A stretch of 48,050 nucleotides of DNA from Lachnospiraceae bacterium. GTDB taxonomy: Bacteria; Bacillota; Clostridia; Lachnospirales; Lachnospiraceae. The position numbers and the translations under genes were made by a program. The notes beneath the pieces were generated by a model. That model was given only the letters and a program-made list of their open reading frames with translations. It ran no database searches and was not told the DNA's origin. Positions 16,808 through 25,286 of the stretch are shown here, in pieces; the stretch's first letter is position 1; each line of letters begins with the position of its first letter. The stretch is taken from contig JAFOND010000070.1 of the NCBI GenBank assembly GCA_017418645.1, forward strand, positions 1 through 48,050, read 5' to 3'.

Positions 16808-18346
16808 TTAGTCCATTCCCTTCTTTATCGCATTCTCTGCTTCTTTTTGTATGTCCGGATTGAATGAAAGCATAGGCTTTTCATCCTTTCCTTTAATTCT
16901 GCGATCAATATAATTTCTTGTAAGCCTGATTATAACCGGTGTTTGCGAAATAAGCCCTATAAGATTCGGTATCATCATAAGTCCGTTAAAGGTATCGCTT
17001 ATATCCCAGGCAAGATTCGACTCCATAACAGCGCCGAAAATGATAAGCATAATAAAAACAATCCGATATATTTTAGCACAAGTCAATCCAAAAAGGTACT
17101 CCGTAACTTTTGCGCCGTAATATGACCATCCCATAACGGTTGTAAAGGCAAAAAACGTTATGGCAAGAACAACGAACCACTCGCCCGGTTTACCGAGGCT
17201 TGCGCCGAAGGCTTTTGTAACAAGTGTTGCGTCATTCATTCCTTCCTTTACAAGTCCCGTGCTTAAATCTATTGCTCCGGAACTTAAGATTACTATAGCC
17301 GTCATCGTACAGATAACAATAGTATCCAAAAAAACTTCGGCAATTCCCCAGAGTCCCTGTTTTACCGGTTCTCTTGCGCAGGTGTTGCTGTGTACCATAA
17401 CGGAAGATCCCAGTCCCGCTTCGTTTGAAAACACACCTCTTTTGCAACCGTTTTTTATGGTGTTAAAAGCGAGCTGTACCGCTGTTCCCGCTGCGCCGCC
17501 CGCAGCTGCCTTCGGACCCAGCGCAAATTTAAATACTGCGGAAAATACCGCCGGTAACACTCCCAGATGCATTAATATCACAAGGAGACATCCCATGAAA
17601 TAAGCAATGGCCATAAACGGCACAAGCTTTTCGGAAACCGCGGCAAGTCGCCTGAAACCTCCCATGATGATAAGCGCGGTAGCGGCCATAAGAACAAGAC
17701 CTATCGTGATATCAGCCTTTGAAAATCCGAACAGCGTTCCCATATCCATATCCGAAAGGAAGGTTTCTCCGAAGTTTATCGTAATCTTATTGATCTGTCC
17801 CATATTTCCGATACCGAAGGATGCAAGCACCGTAAATACACAGAATAAGATACCGAGCGCACGTCCCAGTTTTTTGCAATGTTTTATGGAGCCCAATCCG
17901 TCCTGAAGATAATACATGGGGCCACCGGACCATGCGCCTTCCGAATTTCTTCTTCTGTAATAAATGCCCAGAACGTTTTCGGAATACTTGACCATCATAC
18001 CGAAGAATGCGGCAACCCACATCCAAAAGACCGCGCCTGCGCCACCGACACAGATTGCGGTTGATACCCCGGCAATGTTTCCGGTTCCGATCGTTGCGGT
18101 AAGGGCGGTACAAAAAGCACGAAACTGTGAGAGCGCGCCCGCATCGTTTATAACACGGCCCTTAGTCTTTATTATCCCGAAAGTCTCTTTGAACCAGTGC
18201 CCGGCATGCGTCACCTGGAAGAAGCCCGTTATAACCGTACATAAAAGTCCCGTTCCGAGAAGCAGAATAAGTCCGAAAGTTCCCCATGCAAAGGAATTTA
18301 CCGCATCATTAACTTTGATAATTAAATCCAATATATTTTGTCCCAA
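16808..18346 (-). CDS. Sodium/alanine-glycine symporter (AGCS family)
   Basis: This 512-residue membrane protein has about 11 hydrophobic segments. It shows the AGCS signatures: VTGFFQVTHAGHWF near residue 40, AFCTALTATIGTGNIAGV (about 80-97) for substrate and Na+ binding, GGPMYYLQDGLG, and CKRGVFSNEAGLGSS near 310. It imports alanine, glycine or a related small neutral amino acid with sodium. The start is a TTG with an AAGGA site six bases upstream. No in-frame ATG gives a better fit, and MGQNILDLIIKVNDAVNSF matches family N-termini. It lies inside the signalling operon, 20 bases after the DegV-containing kinase and 3 bases before the GGDEF gene. It may therefore import, or help sense, the ligand of the pathway. 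Confidence 0.92.
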   Translation of the reverse strand: MGQNILDLIIKVNDAVNSFAWGTFGLILLLGTGLLCTVITGFFQVTHAGHWFKETFGIIKTKGRVINDAGALSQFRAFCTALTATIGTGNIAGVSTAICVGGAGAVFWMWVAAFFGMMVKYSENVLGIYYRRRNSEGAWSGGPMYYLQDGLGSIKHCKKLGRALGILFCVFTVLASFGIGNMGQINKITINFGETFLSDMDMGTLFGFSKADITIGLVLMAATALIIMGGFRRLAAVSEKLVPFMAIAYFMGCLLVILMHLGVLPAVFSAVFKFALGPKAAAGGAAGTAVQLAFNTIKNGCKRGVFSNEAGLGSSVMVHSNTCAREPVKQGLWGIAEVFLDTIVICTMTAIVILSSGAIDLSTGLVKEGMNDATLVTKAFGASLGKPGEWFVVLAITFFAFTTVMGWSYYGAKVTEYLFGLTCAKIYRIVFIMLIIFGAVMESNLAWDISDTFNGLMMIPNLIGLISQTPVIIRLTRNYIDRRIKGKDEKPMLSFNPDIQKEAENAIKKGMD

Positions 18347-18366
18347 AACCGTTCCTTATCCTCTCA

Positions 18367-21300
18367 TCACTCAAAAAGACCGGATAAGCCTTCATAATCA
18401 AAAGCATCCAATTTATCTTTTATCTCTTTTATCTTATCTTTTTCGCTTTCCGGCAGCCTGTAATCTTCAAGCTCGCGGAGCACCTCTTCGATCGTATCGC
18501 AATCCATATTTTCCGCCGCCTTTTTTATCTCCTCGTAAACCGTTTCGATAAGGCATTTGTCCGCAAGAGGTTTATCCGGATTCTCTTCCGTATCAGCTTC
18601 TTCCTCCGGGAAAACACTTTCTTTTAACTGTTCTACCAAGGCAATGTAATCCTTCATAAAAGAATCGTGATTATTCTTTATAAACGCCGTATTATCTTCT
18701 TTTCCGGCCATTTCCAGCGCAAGCGCCTTATCCGACAGTTCAAGCGCTCCGATAAGTTTTGCGGAACTCTTAAGGGCATGGATCTTTATCGTGTAGTCCT
18801 TCCAGTTTTCGTTTTCATAGAAACCGTTGAGTTCCCCGGATTTAACCGGTGCGGATTCATAAAAGATCTTCAGCACGGACTTAAACGCATCTTCGGATCC
18901 GCTGTTTTGCAGGGCAACATCAGCGTCGATAAACTCTATTTTTTCATACCATTTTTCTTCTTCCGCCGGCTTATTTGTACTCTCTGCCGTTGTCACTTCC
19001 TTTTTATCGCTTGCCGTTTCTTCTTCCGGCTCGTCAATCCCATCATCCTTAATGGTTTCAAATAATGTGCCAAGGTTATATGATTTATTCGATTTTACAA
19101 AGTAAAGAATACCGAAAGCTCCCGGTCCGCAGTTGGAAGAAATCGCAGCGGATGCCGGTTGAAATACAATGTTTTCAAAATACGCCATCTTGCTTATTTC
19201 CTCGCCTATCCATTTTAACGTCTCCTGCGGAACATCCGCATAAGTTACGAAACAAACATCCGAATCCGGAATAATATCCACGGGAAAAGCATCACTGATA
19301 TATTTTCTGTATGCCCGGGCCGTGCTTCCCAGATGGATCCTTCCGCGTCCCGAAACATCATCCTTAAACTTAAGGCTCGGATGCAGGTTAAAGGACTTTG
19401 CGATCCTGTGTACCCTTGTACCTATAAGTCCTTTTTTCGCCATATAATCCGTTGTGTCAATGATGAAACTGCATTTCAAACGCTTCTTTGCGGTTTCCAG
19501 TTCCTTAACTATATCCTCGGCGGAAACTCCCTGCTGCGCCAGTCTGTAAGCTATCAGCACAAGGATCCCCGTTGCGGAAGATAAACACTCCGAGTTTACT
19601 ATCGAAACATTATCAAAAGACTTTGCAGCCTCGCACGCGCGGTCGTAATCCGCGCTCATGCTTGTCGTAATTGATATATGTATAAGATGATGAGCCCGCT
19701 TTAAGGTATCCGCAAAGAAGTCCGTATATGCCCCCACTCCCGGAGGAGAAGAAGTTACATTCTTTCCGCTGCTCAGATAACGGATCAGTTCTCCCGAGCT
19801 CATCTGCACGCCGTCTTTAAAAACACCTTCTTCCGTTTGGATAAGGAACGGAAGTATGGGAAGCCTTAATTTCTTGATAATACTGTCCGGAATATCGCTC
19901 ATACTTGTTGTTGTGATTATTACCGGAGTCTTTCTTGCATATCCCGTGGCTGTGTTTATATCTTCACGCATATGAACCGATTTTCCGGTAAGTATAAGCT
20001 TATCCTTCGAGATATGTTTTATCAGCGTATCTTCCAGGACTGCGCCGGATACAGGCTTAACAAGATATCCGTCAAATCCGGCTCTTGTATAAAGATCCCT
20101 GTTACTGCTTCCGGCATTTGCGGTGAATACGATAACCGGGGTCGATCTGTTAAGGCCGCCTTCCTGACTTCTTAATTTTCCAAGACATTCGATACCGTCC
20201 ATTTCCGGCATAAGATGGTCCATAAGGATAACGTCGTAACGGACCATTACCGAAAGATCCAAAGCTACCTTTCCGTTTACCGCGGTATCTACTATTATCT
20301 CGGTATCGGAAAGAAGTTTTCTTTCAACTTCCAGGTTCATTTCGTTATCGTCAACAATAAGAATCCTGGCATCCGGAGCCTTGAAACTGCTTTCGTATTT
20401 TTCTTTTCTTCCGGTCTGTATGTTTTCTATATTAAGTTCGCCGATGCTTGTTGCATCCGATATTCCCTGTCTTATGGTTACCGTAAAAGTTGAGCCCTCA
20501 CCGTAAACACTGTTTACGGATATGGTTCCTTCCATTAGTTCCACAAGCTGTTTAACAATGGAAAGACCAAGCCCCGTTCCCTCGATATATCTGTTCTTTT
20601 CTTCATCAACACGCTTAAAAGCGTCAAAGAGATTCGGCAAGGCTTCTTTCTTGATTCCCATTCCCGTATCGGTAACGGAAATGTTAAGAAGCGCCGTCTT
20701 GTCGTCCGCCATCTCATTCTCAATATGAAGGGAAACCGAGCCCTCCGTAGTATATTTTATGGCATTGTTAAGAATGTTTATAAGGATCTGTTTTATACGG
20801 ACCTCGTCACCGTACAGTACAGACGGGACTTTCGGATCCACGCTCACGTCAAACCTTAATCCTTTGTCGTGGGCCTTTATCCAGATCATGTTCACGATCT
20901 CGGAAAGCATATCGGAAACGCGATAATCCACGGGAACAATATCCATGCTTCCGGCTTCCATCTTTGAAAAATCAAGGATATCGTTTATGAGAGCAAGGAG
21001 CATCTTTCCTGCGCCCTGTATTCCGGATGCATCCCGAACTATCTCTTCGTTTGCGCTCTCCTCCCTAAGTATAAGTTCGTTAAGTCCGAGAATGGAGTTT
21101 ATCGGAGTTCTGATCTCGTGGCTCATGCTTGAAAAGAACCGGTTCTGCGCACGCGTTAACTCTTCTGCTTTTTCCGCCTCATTTTTTGCTCTTTTGTTCT
21201 CATCAATAAACATAAGGTTCTGTGCCCATGTCATAACGAAACAGAGAATCCCCACAAGGATTATCGATATAAAGGAATCCGCAAAAAACATCTTTCTGGA

Positions 21301-21765
21301 ATGTACGGATGCCAGCCTCGGATAATAATACGATATCGTATAACAGATGAATGATACTACAAAAAGCACCGAAAACAGAATGATGCGCCATTTACCCGAG
21401 ATAACAAGACCTACGTATAAAAACGTAAATACGATCCAGATGAATCCGCCTCCTTCAACGCCTCCTCCCAGGAAGAAAAGTCCCGGCACAACAAGAAAAA
21501 CCAGTCCGGCGGCAACGGAGCCTATCGCAAATTTCAGTTTATTTCTGTAAAAGCACACTATAGATACTACCGGAACGTATATCATAACTCCGACAATAAG
21601 AACGATTTCCCTAATGTTTTCTCTTGTTATAATGTCTCCGATAAGAGCAATTGTAACCGTCACTTCAGCTATAAACGTAAGAAGCAGGAACAGTCTTTCG
21701 GAAAAGTTCCTTTCCGGATCCATAATGGCATCCCGGAAGTCTTTTATGATATTTCTTTTACTCAT
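18367..21765 (-). CDS. Hybrid histidine kinase with embedded DegV (fatty-acid-binding) domain and Hpt
   Basis: A 1132-residue protein. Five or six membrane segments (about 25-185) lead to HisKA (H216 in SSMSHEIRTPINS), HATPase (about 310-435; N-box N334/N336 region NILNNAIKY, DTGMG 366-370, GTGLGLS 397-402) and REC (466-585; phosphoacceptor D516, T548, K570). Residues about 613-895 then match the DegV/FakB fold. Features are an ITTTSMSDIP start like the family's TDSTSDLP, KDGVQMSSGEL, TSSPPGVG like TSqP, ISITTSMSADYDRA like the SSgmSGTYqsA helix, IDTTDYMAKKGLIG and a GPGAFGI end motif. DegV proteins bind a fatty acid and present it to FakA. An Hpt domain follows (H996 in IHALKSSAKLIG), then a 65-residue C-terminal module. 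It overlaps the preceding kinase gene by ATGA, so it is translationally coupled. Confidence 0.85.
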   Translation of the reverse strand: MSKRNIIKDFRDAIMDPERNFSERLFLLLTFIAEVTVTIALIGDIITRENIREIVLIVGVMIYVPVVSIVCFYRNKLKFAIGSVAAGLVFLVVPGLFFLGGGVEGGGFIWIVFTFLYVGLVISGKWRIILFSVLFVVSFICYTISYYYPRLASVHSRKMFFADSFISIILVGILCFVMTWAQNLMFIDENKRAKNEAEKAEELTRAQNRFFSSMSHEIRTPINSILGLNELILREESANEEIVRDASGIQGAGKMLLALINDILDFSKMEAGSMDIVPVDYRVSDMLSEIVNMIWIKAHDKGLRFDVSVDPKVPSVLYGDEVRIKQILINILNNAIKYTTEGSVSLHIENEMADDKTALLNISVTDTGMGIKKEALPNLFDAFKRVDEEKNRYIEGTGLGLSIVKQLVELMEGTISVNSVYGEGSTFTVTIRQGISDATSIGELNIENIQTGRKEKYESSFKAPDARILIVDDNEMNLEVERKLLSDTEIIVDTAVNGKVALDLSVMVRYDVILMDHLMPEMDGIECLGKLRSQEGGLNRSTPVIVFTANAGSSNRDLYTRAGFDGYLVKPVSGAVLEDTLIKHISKDKLILTGKSVHMREDINTATGYARKTPVIITTTSMSDIPDSIIKKLRLPILPFLIQTEEGVFKDGVQMSSGELIRYLSSGKNVTSSPPGVGAYTDFFADTLKRAHHLIHISITTSMSADYDRACEAAKSFDNVSIVNSECLSSATGILVLIAYRLAQQGVSAEDIVKELETAKKRLKCSFIIDTTDYMAKKGLIGTRVHRIAKSFNLHPSLKFKDDVSGRGRIHLGSTARAYRKYISDAFPVDIIPDSDVCFVTYADVPQETLKWIGEEISKMAYFENIVFQPASAAISSNCGPGAFGILYFVKSNKSYNLGTLFETIKDDGIDEPEEETASDKKEVTTAESTNKPAEEEKWYEKIEFIDADVALQNSGSEDAFKSVLKIFYESAPVKSGELNGFYENENWKDYTIKIHALKSSAKLIGALELSDKALALEMAGKEDNTAFIKNNHDSFMKDYIALVEQLKESVFPEEEADTEENPDKPLADKCLIETVYEEIKKAAENMDCDTIEEVLRELEDYRLPESEKDKIKEIKDKLDAFDYEGLSGLFE

Positions 21766-23810
21766 GCCTGCTCACCTCCCGTCAACTCATTTTTTTCGGG
21801 AAGCACCTGCAGCATTACCCTTTCAAAATCCGGTGTGTAGATCGGCTTTGCGATGAACCCGTCAAAGCCTTCCCTTACAAACATTTCCCTTGCGCCGGAA
21901 ACAACATTTGCGGTAAGGGCTATAACTATGGCTTTTCTGTTCATTTCCACCGCCGCCTCTTTTATAAGCTTCATAGCCTCAACACCGTCCATCTCCGGCA
22001 TCATATGATCCATAAAGACTACATCGTAATCTCCCGCACGATATTTCTTTATTGCTTCTTTTCCGCTGTTTGCCGTCTCCGTTATCATCTCATAATCCGA
22101 GAAAAGGCTGCTTGCAACAACAAGATTCATGGGTTCATCATCAACTATAAGGGCCTTAACGCCCTTAAATACCGGTTTTTCCACGGAATCGGCATATTCA
22201 ATATTCTTTGCGTCTCTTCCTTCGTTTAATATCTTTACTACCGGGTACGCATACAGGGGTTTGGGCATAACCATAACCCTGCTTCCGGGATTCGGTTTAA
22301 ATCCCGAATGCGCGGAAACCGCAATAACAATATCGCCCTTACTTAATTCATCAAAGTATGCGGCGTTCTCTTCGTACTCTTCCTGTCCCATAAATATAAA
22401 AGTAACATTAAGTTTATCTCTCAGTCGTTCAAGATCCTTTATCGTTTCCGAAGAATACAGCGGGACACGGATTCCGCTTGCAAGGTTTGTTGCCATATAC
22501 CTGTAGAAATCCCTGACCCTGGGTACCTGATATTTATCTGATCTTACATGGAAAAGGATATCTCCCTTAAAATCCTTCGATAAAGCAAGACACGGCGTTT
22601 CGTCCGAAACCTTCTGAGGCAGGGTAACACGGACCATTGTGCCGGTTCTCTTTTCGCTTTCTATCTTAACAAATCCGCCCATTCTGTGAGCAAATCCGTA
22701 TACGATAAAGAGTCCCAGGCCGATTCCGCCTGAACTCCTGTTTCTCCTCTTGTTTACCTGATACAGACCTTCGGAGACGGATTCGATATCCGACTGTCCC
22801 ATTCCGACACCCGTATCTTCCATTTCTATTACGAGATTCACTCCGTAATCCGTCTTTTCCGATGAAAGCTTAACATATATTCCACCGTATTTTGTAAACT
22901 TAACGGCATTTTCAAGAAGATGTCTGAATATCTTATGAAGCTTTTTTATATCACCTTTCAGCATGGTCGGAACGGAAGGCGACATATCGACAACAAGTTC
23001 AAGATCGTTGTTATCGATCATCCTGAAACTTGTCACAACATCATTTATGAGCGATGTGCTCATATAATCCTCTTCTTCCAGCAGAATGCTGTTTCTTTTA
23101 CATTCCGTATAATCCGAGATATCTTCTATCTGAAAGGCAAGTCGTATTCCGGCATCCTTTATTGAATATGCCTCGTCTCCCGCCCTTCTTTTTATCATGA
23201 GATCCGACATTCCGTTTACGACGTTTACCGGAGTTCTCAGTTCATGGGAGATATTTGAAAGAAAGTCCTCCATATCCGCATCGTTAAACTCTATCCTCTC
23301 CTCCATTCTTTTTCTGGCTTCAATGGCCTCGACACGGTCGCTTATTATCTTGTTGCACAGCATATAGATAAAAAGGCAGAGCAGAACATGAAGCACCAGT
23401 CTTGAAACATAAAGCGGATTATTAGACAGAAATCCGTCTTCCTGTATGTACAGAAGCTGAATAAACAGAAGCACAACGTATTCGGAAATGAACACATCCA
23501 TCATGATCTTACGGTCAAAGAAGGAAAAGCTTACCATACCGAATGAAACCAGCACAAAAATATCAAAAATACTTGTCGCGTGGATTCCATGGAAGAATAT
23601 GGCAAGGACGGCATATATGAAATACAGGGCCGTTCTTGTCTTATAATCCGGCTTTTCTCTTATGTTCACCACCCAAAGATAGATTATCGCAACGATCGCG
23701 AGGGGCGGGACCCAAAATTCCCAATGCAAAAAAATGCTTACTATTGTGATTCCTATGCAAGCCGCAGTCAAAAGCAACAGGATAAAGTTCTCGTTTTTTC
23801 TTTCTCTCAT
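21762..23810 (-). CDS. Membrane hybrid histidine kinase with pseudoreceiver and receiver
   Basis: This 682-residue protein has six or so membrane segments (about 10-155) and no extracellular domain. It has HisKA with H189 in FLSNISHELRTPVN and a HATPase domain (about 270-398) with N301 in LLENAVKF, EDTGVGM and GGIGLGLFIV. A receiver-like region (about 410-530) lacks the phosphoacceptor Asp and looks like a pseudoreceiver. An intact REC (551-668) with D557/D558, phosphoacceptor D601 in VVFMDHMMP, T633 and K655 ends the protein. It lacks an Hpt domain, so onward phosphotransfer must use the Hpt domains of other proteins, most simply the DegV-containing kinase whose start overlaps its stop. The gap to the secreted protein upstream is 35 bases. 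Confidence 0.85.
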   Translation of the reverse strand: MRERKNENFILLLLTAACIGITIVSIFLHWEFWVPPLAIVAIIYLWVVNIREKPDYKTRTALYFIYAVLAIFFHGIHATSIFDIFVLVSFGMVSFSFFDRKIMMDVFISEYVVLLFIQLLYIQEDGFLSNNPLYVSRLVLHVLLCLFIYMLCNKIISDRVEAIEARKRMEERIEFNDADMEDFLSNISHELRTPVNVVNGMSDLMIKRRAGDEAYSIKDAGIRLAFQIEDISDYTECKRNSILLEEEDYMSTSLINDVVTSFRMIDNNDLELVVDMSPSVPTMLKGDIKKLHKIFRHLLENAVKFTKYGGIYVKLSSEKTDYGVNLVIEMEDTGVGMGQSDIESVSEGLYQVNKRRNRSSGGIGLGLFIVYGFAHRMGGFVKIESEKRTGTMVRVTLPQKVSDETPCLALSKDFKGDILFHVRSDKYQVPRVRDFYRYMATNLASGIRVPLYSSETIKDLERLRDKLNVTFIFMGQEEYEENAAYFDELSKGDIVIAVSAHSGFKPNPGSRVMVMPKPLYAYPVVKILNEGRDAKNIEYADSVEKPVFKGVKALIVDDEPMNLVVASSLFSDYEMITETANSGKEAIKKYRAGDYDVVFMDHMMPEMDGVEAMKLIKEAAVEMNRKAIVIALTANVVSGAREMFVREGFDGFIAKPIYTPDFERVMLQVLPEKNELTGGEQA

Positions 23811-23845
23811 ATCAATGCAATCCGCTTCTTTTCATTTATATCCTA

Positions 23846-25261
23846 TCAAAGGGTATCAAACTTGTTCCAGTCAAATTCATCGGTATACCAGGCTATTCCC
23901 TCCTGTACCCAGCCGATGCCGGCAAGATGCTCATATTCCGCTTTATTCTCCGTAAAATGATGCGTTCCGGTTACAGCATTCGGATTATAAAGTTTATAAA
24001 CCGGTTTATTATTCAGAGGTCCGCTGTAGGCAGTAACGCCTTCAAAATTCCATCCCGCATCGATAAGAGAAACAACTTCTCCGTAGTTCATCGTATAATG
24101 ATGATCTCCGGCATTCGGATTATACATACGATATATGGGTTTATCGGAGATTGCCGGGGTTACGAACCCGACTTCCTCCTGAGACCATCCCGCAGCTCCG
24201 AGAGAATCATATTCGGCTTTGTTTGAAGTATAAAAATGTTCACCTGTATGTTTGTTATACAGACGATATACATTGGTTTCGGACGTGACATTATACTTTA
24301 TATCTTTAACGGGATAATTAAGCGTCAGCGTAACAAACCATGCTTCCTCCGACGGATTCTCAAGCCTGTCAACTGTGAGCGGCTGATACAGTTTTGGCAT
24401 TCCGGAAGAAAGCGGTGAAGGATAATAAATCCCGTTTTCATGGTCTTTCCAATAATACAAACTCTTTATATTTTTTACGGGTTTATCTCCCTCAAACTGT
24501 TCAACCGTAAGATCTCCCACAAGAAATGTATCGTTTCCTCCGGTATTCACGCTATCCGAAAGAGTAAAACTAAAATCGGCAACAGAATGCTCAGGAATAA
24601 CTATATCCGTAACATACGGCTCGTTTCCCTTCCATTCCGTTGTACCCCAAACAGCAGTAAACGTCACATCCCTGACAATGTCGGCATCCTCATCCATATA
24701 ATATTTTCCGTCATCGGACTTCCACCCCGTAAGCATAAGCCCTTTTCTGTTTATCGGAAGGTTATTCATGTTCAGACCGAAAGAACCGTCCTTTTCGACA
24801 TTGAAGCAGTATTCGTCTTCCTCTTCCCTGAAATAGTCTATTAAAGAGTCCTTGCTGCTTGAATAGCCTATACTGGTGCAATCAAAATATGAATCCTCTC
24901 CCGGCTTAAGAGTTACAACATAAGCATCGATCCAGTTCGCATATATTCTCTGACCGTCGTAGGGAATAAACTCATAAGGATCTTCGATAGGTTGTCTTCC
25001 CTCTTTATCAATGCTCCAGTTTTTAAAGAGTCTGTGCGGATTTTGCGGGATTACCGCGCCGATACCCCCCAGGGCAGAACCTTCCATGAGGTACGGATAA
25101 ACAAATTCAGTATTTCCCCCCGCATCCTTTTCTCCGTTAAAGTCAAAAATGATACTTATCTCTTTTCCTTCGGCAAATGCCTTCATTGACGGACAGATAA
25201 CTAAGATCGCCATAATCAACGAAAGGAACACGGACAACGTTTTACTCATTCTTTTTTTCAT
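23846..25261 (-). CDS. Secreted protein with InlB-like segment and three DUF5648-type repeats
   Basis: This 471-residue protein has a Sec signal peptide (KKR, hydrophobic 9-24, likely cleavage near AFA at 28-30). The N-terminal half has segments such as FDFNGEKDAGGN and LFKNWSID, and later LTGWKSDDGKYY and FTAVWG, that resemble Listeria-Bacteroides (InlB B-type) repeats. The C-terminus has three tandem repeats of about 43 residues (331-375, 376-418, 419-462) with VYRLYNKHTGEHFYTS and GWxxEGxxxY cores, the DUF5648 (PF18885) pattern. No anchor motif or catalytic residue is visible. It sits between two sensor kinase genes in the operon (25 and 35 bases away), which suggests an extracellular accessory or ligand-capture role. 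The same repeats occur in the esterase at 42560-44296. Confidence 0.75.
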   Translation of the reverse strand: MKKRMSKTLSVFLSLIMAILVICPSMKAFAEGKEISIIFDFNGEKDAGGNTEFVYPYLMEGSALGGIGAVIPQNPHRLFKNWSIDKEGRQPIEDPYEFIPYDGQRIYANWIDAYVVTLKPGEDSYFDCTSIGYSSSKDSLIDYFREEEDEYCFNVEKDGSFGLNMNNLPINRKGLMLTGWKSDDGKYYMDEDADIVRDVTFTAVWGTTEWKGNEPYVTDIVIPEHSVADFSFTLSDSVNTGGNDTFLVGDLTVEQFEGDKPVKNIKSLYYWKDHENGIYYPSPLSSGMPKLYQPLTVDRLENPSEEAWFVTLTLNYPVKDIKYNVTSETNVYRLYNKHTGEHFYTSNKAEYDSLGAAGWSQEEVGFVTPAISDKPIYRMYNPNAGDHHYTMNYGEVVSLIDAGWNFEGVTAYSGPLNNKPVYKLYNPNAVTGTHHFTENKAEYEHLAGIGWVQEGIAWYTDEFDWNKFDTL

Positions 25262-25286
25262 TTTTCATAACCTCCTTCAGCAAAGA

